Of a DNA stretch of 64,000 nt, positions 10,265 through 19,084 are shown in pieces. The stretch comes from Streptomyces sp. HUAS YS2. Lineage in GTDB: Bacteria; Actinomycetota; Actinomycetes; Streptomycetales; Streptomycetaceae. The position numbers and the translations under genes were made by a program. The first letter of the stretch is position 1. Each line of letters starts with the position of its first letter. The stretch is from contig NZ_CP137573.1 in the NCBI RefSeq assembly GCF_033343995.1, positions 992,001 to 1,056,000 on the forward strand. Direction: 5' to 3'. The notes beneath the pieces are model-generated. The model saw only the letters and a program-made list of their open reading frames with translations, searched no databases and had not been told where the DNA came from.

Positions 10265-10313
10265 CACGCCCGTCGCCCCCGAGTCCGGACCGGACTCGGG
10301 GGCGACGGGCGTG
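10265..10313. terminator. Perfect 24-bp-arm bidirectional terminator
   Basis: Arms 10265-10288 and 10290-10313 are exact reverse complements separated by one base, so the practical loop is a few bases of the stem top. It lies between the convergent stops at 10099 and 10341 and should end transcription from both sides. Confidence 0.85.
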
Positions 10314-10340
10314 TTCAGCCGGACCGGGAGGTTCGGCCGG

Positions 10341-10862
10341 TCAGACCTTTTCGCTGCTCAGGCGGCGACGGCGGAGGATGAAGAGTCCGCCGCCGAGCGC
10401 GGCCGCGGCGACCATCGAGCCGCCCACGGCCATCTCGGTGGAGCTCGGGGCCAGCGAGCCGCCGATGCCGCCGAGCGCGCCACGCGCCTCGAGAACGGTG
10501 AACTGGCGGGTCGCGACGTCGTTGGGGTTGTCGTTGCACCGGACGGCGAGGTTGTAGTTGCCCGGCGTGGCGTGGTTGAAGACCCTGGCGATCGCGGTGG
10601 AGATGCCGTTGGCGTTCACCGACAGGTTCGTCTGCGGGAAGGCGTTCGAGGTCACCGTGCCACCGCGGGTGCAGCCCCTCACGGTGATGGTGAGGGTCGA
10701 GCCCTGGTGGACGGCCGCGGGGCTGATCGTGACTTCTCGGGGGCCGCCGTTGCCGCCGGTCCCACCATTCCCCCCGTTGTTGGTGGCGGCGGCGAGGGGG
10801 GCCGCGAGCCCGACCGCCGCGATCGCGGTGGCGGTCACCGCCAGAGTGCGTACTGCACGCAT
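10341..10862 (-). CDS. Surface protein with RGxxGGxGGS tail (B)
   Basis: 173 residues, a diverged relative of the protein at 9548. It has a signal peptide (1-26, ending LAAA) and a Gly/Asn-rich linker. Its Ig-like beta domain has Cys at 64 and 109, nearly the same spacing as in the partner. The tail has RGALGGIGGS at 127-136, a hydrophobic segment at about 144-163 and RRRR at 164-167. The ATG at 10862 has GGAGG 8 bases upstream. It converges on the other gene across the 24-bp hairpin. The shared tail next to a sortase suggests both are anchored by the same machinery. No enzymatic motif is visible. Confidence 0.75.
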   Translation of the reverse strand: MRAVRTLAVTATAIAAVGLAAPLAAATNNGGNGGTGGNGGPREVTISPAAVHQGSTLTITVRGCTRGGTVTSNAFPQTNLSVNANGISTAIARVFNHATPGNYNLAVRCNDNPNDVATRQFTVLEARGALGGIGGSLAPSSTEMAVGGSMVAAAALGGGLFILRRRRLSSEKV

Positions 10863-11245
10863 GGTTGAACCTCCATCGGAAGACGCCCCAAAGCGGTGCT
10901 CAGGGAAATTCGACGAGTACGCCTCCCATGACGAACCCTCACCACTCGGCGGACACCCTGCATTTCGGCGCTGGGCCAACCGGTGACGCGACACGCCGGG
11001 GCGCGCCACCCCCGAGCCCGACGGATCCGCAGGTCACAGACCACCAGAGCGCTGATATGACGATCATTCGGATGGGTCAGCGTCCCGTCACCCGCCCGGC
11101 GCCCCGCCCCGTGCGGCGCCGGCGCCGCCTTCCGGCAGCCTGCCGGAAGGGGTCCGCGACGGCGCCGCCACCCGTTCGCCCCGCTCCGATCGCCGGTTGT
11201 CCGCACCGGGCCTAGCGTTCCCCTCGACGCCGCGAAGGGAGAACC
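10863..11245. other. Divergent intergenic region before sortase
   Basis: 383 bp without a convincing gene. It holds the outward start regions of the surface-protein gene and the sortase. A 10-bp-arm hairpin (11128-11137 with 11141-11150, arm CCTTCCGGCA) could be an attenuator or terminator on the sortase side. A -10-like TAGCGT lies about 30 bp before the sortase ATG, but I see no matching -35. Confidence 0.5.
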
Positions 11246-11908
11246 ATGGGCCCCAAGGACTTCAGGACCGTGGTGCTGAGGAGACGCCAGCCGTGGGGCG
11301 TACTGACTCTCGTCATGCTGTCCGGACTGGCGATGATGCGGAACGGGGTGGACGTCGAGCTGGGCCCGCCCCAGCCGGCCGCGGCCGCCGCGCCCGACAC
11401 CCGCCCCATCGGCGTCACGCCCCCGGACACGCTCCCGGGGGTCGACCCGCTGCCGTTCGCGCCGGCGTCGCGGGTGCGGATCCCGTCGATCGACGTGAAG
11501 GCCCCGGTGATGGACGTGGGCCTGGACGCGGACGGCTGGATCGAGGCGCCGCCCGCGCAGGACGCCAACATGGCCGGCTGGTACCAGAACGGCATCGCAC
11601 CCGGTCAGCGCGGCACGTCGGTCCTCGTCGGCCATGTCGACAACGCCGCGGGCCCCGCGGTGTTCTACAACCTCGGCTCCCTGGAGAAGGGGCGCACCAT
11701 CGAGGTGGAGCGGTACGACGGCCGGGTCGCGGTCTTCGAGGTCTACGGCGTGGAGGTGTACTCCAAGGCCGACTTCCCGGGCGTCCGGGTCTACGCCGAC
11801 AACGGAGCGCCCGAACTGCGGGTCATCACCTGCGGCGGCGGCTACACGAAGGCGAACGGCTACGCGGGCAACGTCGTGGTCTTCGCCCGGATGGTCGCGA
11901 CCCGCTGA
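11246..11908 (+). CDS. Class F sortase
   Basis: 220-residue membrane-anchored transpeptidase that should cleave a sorting motif and attach proteins to the cell wall. A single N-terminal membrane helix (about 16-32) precedes a Pro/Ala linker and a sortase fold. The catalytic residues are all present: His130 in VLVGHVDN, Cys196 in VITCGGGY and Arg215 in VVFARM. The short fold without the extra C-terminal helix fits the actinobacterial class F rather than the class E housekeeping type. GGGAG precedes the ATG. Two small proteins with identical tail designs are encoded immediately upstream, the most obvious substrates. No LPXTG protein is encoded in the window. Confidence 0.9.
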   Translation: MGPKDFRTVVLRRRQPWGVLTLVMLSGLAMMRNGVDVELGPPQPAAAAAPDTRPIGVTPPDTLPGVDPLPFAPASRVRIPSIDVKAPVMDVGLDADGWIEAPPAQDANMAGWYQNGIAPGQRGTSVLVGHVDNAAGPAVFYNLGSLEKGRTIEVERYDGRVAVFEVYGVEVYSKADFPGVRVYADNGAPELRVITCGGGYTKANGYAGNVVVFARMVATR

Positions 11909-11928
11909 CGCCGGGCGTCAGCGGGTCG
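11898..11928 (+). terminator. Hairpin overlapping the sortase stop codon
   Basis: Arms 11898-11912 and 11914-11928 pair perfectly over 15 bp with a one-base centre, and include the TGA of the sortase gene. It lies between convergent genes, so it may serve both. Confidence 0.75.
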
Positions 11929-11951
11929 GACGCGGATCAACCGGCCTCGGC

Positions 11952-12815
11952 TCAGCGCCGGGGCACCGTCATGCGGTAGCCCGCGTCGAGGAGCTCGGGC
12001 AGATACGTCTTCAGGGCGGCCACGCTCTGCGAACGGTTGCCGCCGGCGTCGTGCGAGAGCACCACGACGCCGGGTGCCGCGCCGTCCAGGACCCGGCGCA
12101 CGATGCTGTCGGTGCCGGGCTCCTTCCAGTCCAGCGTGTCGACGGTCCAGGCGAGCGGCTCCATTCCCAGCTCGGCCCCGATCTCGAACGAGAGCCGGTT
12201 CCAGGCGCCGTAGGGGGCCCGGTACCAGAGCGGGGCCGCGCCGAGGGTCTTCTCGACGACCTCGCTCGTGCCGCCGAGTTCGTCGCGGATGCGGGACGGC
12301 GACAGCTTCGGGATCAGCGGATGCGACCAGGAGTGGTTGCCGACGACGTGTCCGTCGTCGGCCATCTCGCGCAGCAGGTCCCGGTTCTCCACGGCCATCT
12401 CGCCGCAGACGAAGAACATCGCCCGGCAGTCGTACTTCCGCAGGGTGCGCAGGATCTCCGGGGTGTAGCGCGGGTCGGGCCCGTCGTCGAAGGTCAGCAC
12501 CATCGAGCGGCCGACCCCGGACATCTGGAGGAACGGCCGGTGCCGCACCGGCGGCAGGGCGCGCCGGTAGGCGGGCGGGGCGGCCGCGGTCATGGGCTGG
12601 AGCCGGTACGCGCTCGGCTTGAGCCGTGCGGCGGCCGGCGCCCCGGCGGCGGGCGCTCCGGCGGGCGGCGGGGCGCTGCGGGGCGGCGCCCCGGCGGCCG
12701 GGGCGGTGGCGGACCGTTCGGGTGCGCCGAACCGGTCCGCCGTGAAGACTCCGACGGTGGCGGCGGCCCCGAGCGCGGCGGCGATGCGCAGCACCGACCG
12801 ACGCCCTGTGGGCAT
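11952..12815 (-). CDS. Tat-exported polysaccharide deacetylase (CE4)
   Basis: 287-residue NodB-type deacetylase, expected to remove acetyl groups from wall polysaccharide such as peptidoglycan or chitin. TGRRSVLRIAAALGAAATVGV is a twin-arginine signal, followed by an Ala/Pro linker to about residue 85. The catalytic domain has motif 1 TFDDGPD (base plus metal Asp), motif 2 HSWSHP (metal histidines), motif 3 RAPYGAW, and LSHD near the end. I chose ATG 12815 because AAGGA precedes it; an ATG five codons upstream (12830) is possible. It converges on the sortase gene, in keeping with the cell-envelope theme here. Confidence 0.92.
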   Translation of the reverse strand: MPTGRRSVLRIAAALGAAATVGVFTADRFGAPERSATAPAAGAPPRSAPPPAGAPAAGAPAAARLKPSAYRLQPMTAAAPPAYRRALPPVRHRPFLQMSGVGRSMVLTFDDGPDPRYTPEILRTLRKYDCRAMFFVCGEMAVENRDLLREMADDGHVVGNHSWSHPLIPKLSPSRIRDELGGTSEVVEKTLGAAPLWYRAPYGAWNRLSFEIGAELGMEPLAWTVDTLDWKEPGTDSIVRRVLDGAAPGVVVLSHDAGGNRSQSVAALKTYLPELLDAGYRMTVPRR

Positions 12816-12939
12816 CTGATCCTTTTTCATGACCAATGGCTCGCATGGCGGACGTCCCCACCGCCCCACCGACACCGGCCGGGCGGCGGAATCCACCCGA
12901 TGGGCCGACAGGACGGGCCCGGCTACTTCCCCATCGCGG

Positions 12940-14139
12940 CTACTTCCCCATCGTCAGGCCGTCCTCGGCCGCGCCGCGGGAGAGCGCGACGTCCCGGATC
13001 CGATCGCGCACCGAGGTGAGCGGGGCGCCGTCCGCGACGGCTGCGTTGACGTCGACGACCCGGCCGGCCCCGGTGTCGAACCACTGCGGGAGGAACTCTG
13101 CCCGGCCGACCTCCCAGCGTGCGCCGGGGGTCCTGGGCGGGGCGAAGGTGAACCGGGCGATGGTGGACTGGTTGCCGCGCGGGTCGTGCGCGCCCGCGTG
13201 GTTGACCATGTCGCCGGCGATCTGGTCGCCCATGCCGTAGACGATCCAGGTGCCGTTGACCTTCTCGTACGCCTGCGGGACATGGGCATGCGTGCCGATG
13301 ATCAGATCGATGTCGGGCCGGTCGCCGGTCTTCGAGGCGGTGAGGGCGCGGCCGAGCGCGAGTTGGCGCTCGTCGGGTTCGGTCTGCCACTCCGAGCCCC
13401 AGTGCGGGCTGACCACGACGATGTCGGCGCCGGCCTTCCGGGCGGCCCGGGCGTCGGCGATGATCTTCCGCTCGTCGAGCAGGTTCACCGCCCAGGGCTG
13501 CCCCTCGGGCAGCGGATAGCCGTTGGTGTCGTAGGTGTACGCGAGGTGGGCGACCGTGGCGGTGCCCGCCTTCAGCAGCGTGGGACGGGCGGCCTCCTCG
13601 GCGGTACGGGCCGAGCCCGCGTGCCGCACGCCCGCCTTGTCGAGCGCGTCGAGGGTACGGGCGAGCCCGGCCGCGCCGTCGTCCAGGGTGTGGTTGGAGG
13701 CGGTGGAGCAGCCGTCGTAGCCGGTGTCCTTGAGGGCGACGGCCACCTCGGGCGGCGACTTGAAGGCGGGGTAGCCGGTGTAGGGGCCGCCCTTCTCGCC
13801 GTACACCGTCTCCATGTGGCAGAGCGCCAGGTCGGCGCGGGAGACGACGGACTTGACGCCCGAGAACATGGGGCGGAAGTCGTATCCGGCGCCCCCCGCG
13901 TCGGCGGCGGCCTTCCGGATGATCGAGTCGTGCGGCAGGACGTCGCCGGTGGCGACGAGGGTGAAGCCGGTCTCGGCGGACGCGCCGCCGGCGGCGGCCG
14001 AGGGCGCGGGGCGCTCGGAGTCCTGTTCCCGGGGTGCGGCGGTACCGGGTGCGCGGCCGGCTCCGGCACAGCCGGTCGCCGCCGTGAGGAGCAGGGCGGC
14101 GACGGCGGCCACCGCCCCCGGTCTTCTGCGGTGGGTCAT
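12940..14139 (-). CDS. CapA-family lipoprotein
   Basis: 399-residue protein of the PGA_cap/CapA family (metallophosphatase-like fold linked to poly-gamma-glutamate capsule). The signal ends in TAATGC, a lipobox with Cys at about 24. The catalytic-like core begins LVATGDVLPHD (about 60-70), continues with SNHTLDDG (His/Asn pair), VVSPHWGSEW and IGTHAHVPQ, all family hallmarks for metal binding. Capsule biosynthesis partners (CapB/C) are absent here, so the substrate is open; in actinobacteria stand-alone CapA-like lipoproteins are common. It is transcribed in the same direction as the deacetylase, 109 bp upstream of its stop. Confidence 0.9.
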   Translation of the reverse strand: MTHRRRPGAVAAVAALLLTAATGCAGAGRAPGTAAPREQDSERPAPSAAAGGASAETGFTLVATGDVLPHDSIIRKAAADAGGAGYDFRPMFSGVKSVVSRADLALCHMETVYGEKGGPYTGYPAFKSPPEVAVALKDTGYDGCSTASNHTLDDGAAGLARTLDALDKAGVRHAGSARTAEEAARPTLLKAGTATVAHLAYTYDTNGYPLPEGQPWAVNLLDERKIIADARAARKAGADIVVVSPHWGSEWQTEPDERQLALGRALTASKTGDRPDIDLIIGTHAHVPQAYEKVNGTWIVYGMGDQIAGDMVNHAGAHDPRGNQSTIARFTFAPPRTPGARWEVGRAEFLPQWFDTGAGRVVDVNAAVADGAPLTSVRDRIRDVALSRGAAEDGLTMGK

Positions 14140-14410
14140 CGTGGGGCTCCGTGGGCTCGATCACTGCGGTATGACAATCCGATGATCAAGATCCACAGGG
14201 AAATATCCGACAGTCAAGAGACAAGGCCGCACAGGTCGCGAATCACACCGGAACGGACTCCTCGCCTCCGGTTGACCGCTCATCGCACCATTCGCCGCTC
14301 CGTGCGACCGCTCGTCGCAGACGGCGGTGCACCACCTGTCGCTTCCGGTCCGGATGCGCTCCGATACGGCCGGGACGACGAGCCGCGGAACGGCGGGAAG
14401 AGGTGCGAGC

Positions 14411-14971
14411 ATGACGACGGCGACGACCGACGAACGGGCCCTGGAGGAACTGCAGCGCGACCACGGACCGGCGCTGCTGAGCTTCCTGCTCGGGCTGACG
14501 TACGGGGACCAGCAGCGCGCCGAGGACCTGGTGCAGGAGACCCTGGTACGGGCCTGGCTCCACCCCGAGGCCTTCCACGGCCCCTACGAGTCGATGCGCC
14601 CGTGGCTCTTCACCGTGGCCCGCCGGCTCGCCATCGACGCCCGCCGCTCCCGGCTCGCCCGCCCCGCGGAGATCGGCGACGGCGTCCTGGCCGCCACCCC
14701 CGACCCGGCCGACCGCACCGAGAGCGCGGTCGCCGCGCTCGACGTGCGCGCCGCCGTCCGCGGGCTCAGTCCGGAACACCGCGCCGTCCTGGTCCGGCTC
14801 TACTTCGACGGGCTGACCGTCAAGGAGGCCGCGGACGAGCTCGGCATCCCGGCCGGCACCGTCAAGTCGCGCTCGCACTACGCCCTGCGGGCCCTCGGCC
14901 GCTGCCTGCCCGGCTACAGCAGGCCGCGCGGCCACGCTCTTTCCAGCCCGGCGGCGGCCACCCCACAATGA
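14411..14971 (+). CDS. ECF sigma-70 factor
   Basis: 186-residue extracytoplasmic-function sigma factor. Region 2 (about 10-75) includes QRAEDLVQETLVRAW, the -10-recognising helix pattern, and PWLFTVARRLAIDARR. Region 4 (about 110-165) contains LSPEHRAVLVRLYFDGLTVKEAADELGIPAGTVKSR-type sequence for -35 recognition. The ATG at 14411 has AGAGG upstream. No anti-sigma gene is adjacent; a zinc-finger anti-sigma gene without a neighbouring sigma lies 6 kb away at 20375. The thioesterase start follows 4 bp after its stop. Confidence 0.93.
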   Translation: MTTATTDERALEELQRDHGPALLSFLLGLTYGDQQRAEDLVQETLVRAWLHPEAFHGPYESMRPWLFTVARRLAIDARRSRLARPAEIGDGVLAATPDPADRTESAVAALDVRAAVRGLSPEHRAVLVRLYFDGLTVKEAADELGIPAGTVKSRSHYALRALGRCLPGYSRPRGHALSSPAAATPQ

Positions 14972-14975
14972 TCCG

Positions 14976-15401
14976 GTGACGCAGACGCAGACGCTGACAC
15001 TCGCCGCCGCCGAGAAGATCCTCGCCGACAACTTCGCCCCCTGGGTGCTCGATCTCGGCCTGTCGGTGGTCTCCACCGGCCCGGGCGAGGCGGTCCTCCG
15101 GCTCCCCTGGTCCGACCGGCTCGCCCGGGAGGGCGGCGGACTGTCCGGGCAGGCCCTGATGGCGGCGGCGGACACCGCGACGGTCATCGCGGTCTCCTCG
15201 GCCCGCGGCGGGTTCGTCCCCATGACGACCGTCCAGCAGTCGATCAGCTTCCAGCGCGCGGTACTCGGCACCGACGTCCTCGTCCGGGCCCGGCTCACCA
15301 AGGACGGCCGGCGGATGGCCTTCGCGGACATCACCATGACGGCCGAGGGAAGCGAGGAGCCGGCGGCGCACGCCACCGCCGTCTACGCACTGCTCGGCTG
15401 A
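14976..15401 (+). CDS. PaaI-type hotdog thioesterase
   Basis: 141-residue hotdog-fold protein of the PaaI/DUF4442 group, likely hydrolysing an acyl-CoA or acyl-ACP thioester. The helix-strand core contains GGGLSGQALMAAADTATVIAV, with the Asp of the AADTA segment where PaaI enzymes carry the catalytic acid, and TTVQQSISF. It starts at GTG, 4 bp after the sigma factor stop, so it is co-transcribed. The physiological substrate is unknown; by context it may be part of an envelope-lipid response governed by the sigma factor. Confidence 0.85.
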   Translation: MTQTQTLTLAAAEKILADNFAPWVLDLGLSVVSTGPGEAVLRLPWSDRLAREGGGLSGQALMAAADTATVIAVSSARGGFVPMTTVQQSISFQRAVLGTDVLVRARLTKDGRRMAFADITMTAEGSEEPAAHATAVYALLG

Positions 15402-15424
15402 GCCGGCCGGCCCCTCCGGCCGGT
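15402..15424 (+). terminator. GC hairpin after thioesterase
   Basis: Arms 15402-15410 and 15416-15424 pair over 9 bp around a 5-base loop immediately after the thioesterase stop. Confidence 0.6.
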
Positions 15425-15592
15425 CTCCCGCGCCCCGGACGTCCCGCGTGTCCACCACCGCCCCACCGGTTCCGCACCGGCGGGGGAACGTATCCGAAAC
15501 CACACACGCGAGTTGAGTAAAGAGCGGCCCACGCACGTCTCCTTCGGTGGAGGCTCGTCGCTGAGGCACGCACGGAACACGTCCGGGAGAAG

Positions 15593-16123
15593 GTGGAAGC
15601 GTTGCTGCCCGAGAGCACCGACAGCCACGGCGGGGGTGGCACCGCCGTCCCGATGGCGTGGCTGTGCGCCGAGTACACGGCCGACGAACTGCTGCGCGCG
15701 GGCCGCCTGGTGGAGCCCGGTTCGCTGGAGTACCGGGTCGGCCGGCAGACGCTGGCGCTCACCATCCACCTGTGCGACGGCACCGACTCCGGCGCCCTGG
15801 CCGACACCCGCGCCGCCGCCCGCCTCGCCGAGTGGCTGAGCCGGACCTCGTACGACCACCCCTGGCCGGACTGGGTGCGCGGGCGGCTCGCCGAGCGGGC
15901 GGCGGGTCCGTCGGCCGCGACGGACCCCGACCTGGCCCTGGCCCGGGAGACCTGGCGGCAGTTGGAGGCGACCTGGGTGCTCGCCGCCGACCTCGACGGA
16001 TTACCGCCCTCCGCCGGACACCTGCCGGCCGGAGCGGACGCGGTGGACGAGTCGGCGCAGACCTGGGTGCCCGCCTGGCAGCTCGGACTCCCGCTGGGCC
16101 ACCTGGCGTTGCACCTCTACTGA
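15593..16123 (+). CDS. Streptomyces hypothetical protein
   Basis: 176 residues, soluble, no recognisable domain, signal or membrane segment. It is acidic and tryptophan-rich toward the C-terminus (TWVPAWQLGLPLGHLALHLY). Codon use fits the neighbourhood and the frame is clean, supporting a real gene. The GTG start at 15593 follows GGGAGAAG closely. It converges on the histidine kinase gene with 7 bp between stops. I cannot assign a function. Confidence 0.7.
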   Translation: MEALLPESTDSHGGGGTAVPMAWLCAEYTADELLRAGRLVEPGSLEYRVGRQTLALTIHLCDGTDSGALADTRAAARLAEWLSRTSYDHPWPDWVRGRLAERAAGPSAATDPDLALARETWRQLEATWVLAADLDGLPPSAGHLPAGADAVDESAQTWVPAWQLGLPLGHLALHLY

Positions 16124-16130
16124 GCCGCGG

Positions 16131-17336
16131 CTACGGCCTCGGCCCCGGGTGGACCCCCGCCCGGTACTTCGGGAAGCGTGCCGTGATCTTCATCCCGGCG
16201 CCCACGCCCGTCTCGATGACCAGGCCGTACTCGTCCCCGTACACCTGGCGCAGCCGCTCGTCCACGTTCGACAGACCGATGCCCGAGGACGGCCGCTCCC
16301 CCGCGAGGATGGAGCGCAGCACGTCCGGGTCCATCCCGACGCCGTCGTCCTCGATGCTGACGACGGCCTCGGCGCCGGCGTCGCGGGCCGCGATGGTGAC
16401 GCGGCACACCCCGAGGGAGTCCTCCAGGCCGTGCTTGACCGCGTTCTCCACCAGCGGCTGGAGGCAGAGGAACGGCAGCGTCACCGGCAGCACCTCGGGC
16501 GCGATCTGCAGGGTGACCTTGAGCCGGTCGCCGAAGCGGGCGCCGGCCAGTGCCAAGTACTGCTCGATCGAGCGCAGTTCGTCGGCGAGCTGGGCGAACT
16601 CGCCGTGCTTGCGGAACGAGTAGCGGGTGAAGTCCGCGAACTCCAACAGCAGTTCGCGGGCCTGCTCGGGGTCCGTCCGGACGAACGAGGCGATGGCGGC
16701 CAGCGAGTTGAAGATGAAGTGCGGGGAGATCTGGGCGCGCAAGGCTCGGATCTCGGCCTCGATCAGCCGGGTCCGCGAGCGGTCCAGCTCGGCGAGTTCC
16801 AGCTGCACCGAGACCCATCGGGCCACCTCGGTCGCCGCCCGGACCAGCACCGCCGACTCGCCCGCGCCGTACGCGACGAGCGCGCCGAGGACTCCCTCCT
16901 CCCCGGTGAGCGGGGCGATCACGGTCCAGCGCAGCGGGCAGGCGACGTCCTCGCAGCCGGAGGGCGCGCTGTGGCTGCGGCCGGAGTCGAGGATCGAGGC
17001 GACCTGCGCCATCACGTGTGCGCGGTGGTGGTCGTCGCCGGGTCCGTCCCAGGCCAGGACGGCGGTCCGGTCGGTCAGACAGAGCGCCTCGGTGCCGAGC
17101 AGCGACCGCAGTCGGCCGACGGCCTTGCGGGCGGTGTCCTCGGTGAGCCCGGCGCGCAGCGGCGGTGCGGCCAGCGAGGCGGTGTGCAGGGTGTGGAAGG
17201 TGGCCCGCTCGACGGGGGTGCCGAGGTCGAGGCCGTCGCGTCCGCCGCGCCGGGCGGCTGTCCGGCCGAGCGCGAACCCGGCGGCCAGCAGCGCGACTCC
17301 GGCGACGGCGAGCGCCGCGTACCCGATCCCCGTCAT
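16131..17336 (-). CDS. LytS-type sensor histidine kinase
   Basis: 401-residue kinase. One N-terminal helix (4-24), a GAF-like domain (about 45-180) and a LytS/YpdA-class His-kinase domain with the phospho-acceptor His206 in SPHFIFNSL, followed by a HATPase with PLVENAVKHGLE and GIGLSNVDERL. The sensor lacks the multi-helix LytS input, so it probably reads a cytoplasmic or membrane-coupled cue. Its ATG overlaps the symporter stop (ATGA), so kinase, symporter and the DUF485 protein are made from one message. The LytTR regulator gene is upstream in the same direction. Similar kinase/transporter sets sense carboxylates such as pyruvate. Confidence 0.93.
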   Translation of the reverse strand: MTGIGYAALAVAGVALLAAGFALGRTAARRGGRDGLDLGTPVERATFHTLHTASLAAPPLRAGLTEDTARKAVGRLRSLLGTEALCLTDRTAVLAWDGPGDDHHRAHVMAQVASILDSGRSHSAPSGCEDVACPLRWTVIAPLTGEEGVLGALVAYGAGESAVLVRAATEVARWVSVQLELAELDRSRTRLIEAEIRALRAQISPHFIFNSLAAIASFVRTDPEQARELLLEFADFTRYSFRKHGEFAQLADELRSIEQYLALAGARFGDRLKVTLQIAPEVLPVTLPFLCLQPLVENAVKHGLEDSLGVCRVTIAARDAGAEAVVSIEDDGVGMDPDVLRSILAGERPSSGIGLSNVDERLRQVYGDEYGLVIETGVGAGMKITARFPKYRAGVHPGPRP

Positions 17337-19084
17337 CGCTCCGCCCTCTCCGGCCGGTCGGCCCGCTCCTGCTGTGGTCGGTCGAGAAGGTCCTCCGGAA
17401 GATGGAGGCGGGCCAGGATCCCGGGGGTGCCCGCGGGGATGCGGCGCGGAGTCGCCAGCGAGACCAGCACCATGGTGAGAAAGCCGAGCGGGACGGACCA
17501 GACCGCGGGCCAGGCCATCAGCGTGTGCGGCCAGCCCACGGGCGCGACACCGGCCCGGGTGGCCATCACGGCGGTGAGCGCCGAACCGCCGCCGAGGACC
17601 AGACCGGCCACGGCGCCGGGCGGGGTGAGCCGCCGCCACCAGATGCCGAGCACCAGCAGCGGGCAGAACGACGAGGCCGACACGGCGAACGCAAGCCCCA
17701 CCGCGTCCGCGACCGGCACCTTGTCGGCGAGCACGCCCACGGCCAGCGGGGCGCCGGTGGCCAGGACGGTCGCGAGGCGGAAGTGGCGTACGCCGCGCGA
17801 CGGAAGAACGTCCTGCGTGATCACTCCCGCGACGGACATCGTCAGTCCCGATGCGGTCGAGAGGAACGCGGCGAACGCCCCGCCCGCGAGCAGCGCCCCG
17901 AGCAGGTCGCCGGCGAGCCCGCCGAGCATCCGGTCCGGAAGCACCAGCACCGCCGCGTCGGCGGCGCCGGTCAGCGCGAGTTCGGGGGCGTAGATCCGGC
18001 CGAGCGCGCCGTACACCGGTGGCAGCAGGTAGAACGCGCCGACCAGGCCGAGCACCACGAGCGTGGTGCGCCGGGCGGCCCGCCCGTTCGGGCTGGTGTA
18101 GAAGCGGACGGCGACGTGCGGCAGGCCCATGGTGCCGAGGAAGGTCGCCAGGATCAGTCCGTACGTGGCGTACAACTGGTGTCCGTCACGGCCGCCCGCC
18201 AGCGGCTGCGACCAGCCGAGGGGGTCGGTGCCGGTCGCCGTCCGTTCGGGGACCTGCGCGCCCTGGGGGAACGTCAGGGTGGTGCCGGACTCGACCCGGT
18301 GCGTTCCGGTCCCCAGGGTGACGCGGCGGTCGTCGTGCGAAGTGCCGTCGACGCGCCCTGAGACGGCGAGCGTGAGCGGGGCGTCGATCTCGATCCGTAC
18401 GGTGTCGGCGAACCGGACGGCGGTGTGCTCGCGGAACACGGCGGGGGCGTCGAAGCGGGCCCGCGGGGCGTCGTCGCCGAACCAGGCGGCGGCCAGGAAG
18501 AGCGCGGGGACGAGCAGCGCGGTGAGCTTGAGCCAGTACTGGAAGGCCTGCACGAAGGTGATGCTGCGCATGCCGCCCGCGGCGACGGTGCCGGTGACGA
18601 CCACGGCGACGACCAGTCCGCCGACCCACTCCGGCGCGCCGGTGAGGATCTCCAGGGTGAGCCCCGCGCCCTGGAGCTGCGGCAGCAGATAGAGCCAGCC
18701 GATGCCCACCACGAAGAGGCTGGCGAGCCGCCGGACCTGCGGGGACTCGAGCCGGGCCTCGGCGAAGTCGGAGAGCGTGTACGCGCCGGAGCGGCGCAGC
18801 GGGGCGGCGACCAGGACGAGCAGGACGAGGTATCCGGCGGTGTAGCCGACGGGGTACCAGAGCATGTCCGGGCCCTGCATGAGGACCAGGCCGGCGATGC
18901 CGAGGAAGGAGGCGGCGGAGAGGTACTCGCCGCTGATCGCGGCGGCGTTGAGGCCGGGCTTGACGGTGCGGGAGGCGACGTAGAAGTCGGAGGTCGTACG
19001 GGATATGCGCAGGCCGAGCCCGCCGATCAGGACGGTGGCGAGGACGACGGCGGTGACCGCGGCGACCGCGTAGGTCTGGTTCAC
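17333..19084 (-). CDS. Sodium:solute symporter, ActP/MctP type
   Basis: 583-residue SSS-family symporter with about 13 helices, most similar in layout to acetate/monocarboxylate permeases. Conserved stretches include SGEYLSAASFLGIAG (helix 2 region), GMRSITFVQAFQYW and FLGTMGLPHVAVRFY. An 80-residue extracytoplasmic insertion rich in beta strands (about 220-305) is typical of actinobacterial members. The GTG start overlaps the DUF485 stop and its own stop overlaps the kinase start. The likely cargo is a short monocarboxylate (acetate, pyruvate or lactate), inferred from the DUF485 partner. Confidence 0.92.
   Translation of the reverse strand: MNQTYAVAAVTAVVLATVLIGGLGLRISRTTSDFYVASRTVKPGLNAAAISGEYLSAASFLGIAGLVLMQGPDMLWYPVGYTAGYLVLLVLVAAPLRRSGAYTLSDFAEARLESPQVRRLASLFVVGIGWLYLLPQLQGAGLTLEILTGAPEWVGGLVVAVVVTGTVAAGGMRSITFVQAFQYWLKLTALLVPALFLAAAWFGDDAPRARFDAPAVFREHTAVRFADTVRIEIDAPLTLAVSGRVDGTSHDDRRVTLGTGTHRVESGTTLTFPQGAQVPERTATGTDPLGWSQPLAGGRDGHQLYATYGLILATFLGTMGLPHVAVRFYTSPNGRAARRTTLVVLGLVGAFYLLPPVYGALGRIYAPELALTGAADAAVLVLPDRMLGGLAGDLLGALLAGGAFAAFLSTASGLTMSVAGVITQDVLPSRGVRHFRLATVLATGAPLAVGVLADKVPVADAVGLAFAVSASSFCPLLVLGIWWRRLTPPGAVAGLVLGGGSALTAVMATRAGVAPVGWPHTLMAWPAVWSVPLGFLTMVLVSLATPRRIPAGTPGILARLHLPEDLLDRPQQERADRPERAER

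Noticed and set aside
10141..10270. Possible CRISPR array
   Set aside because: The repeats are directly adjacent with no variable spacers, only two exact copies, and no cas genes are present.
9548..10862. LPXTG or LAXTG sorting signals
   Set aside because: Neither surface protein contains such a motif; only the GGxGGS-type tail is present.
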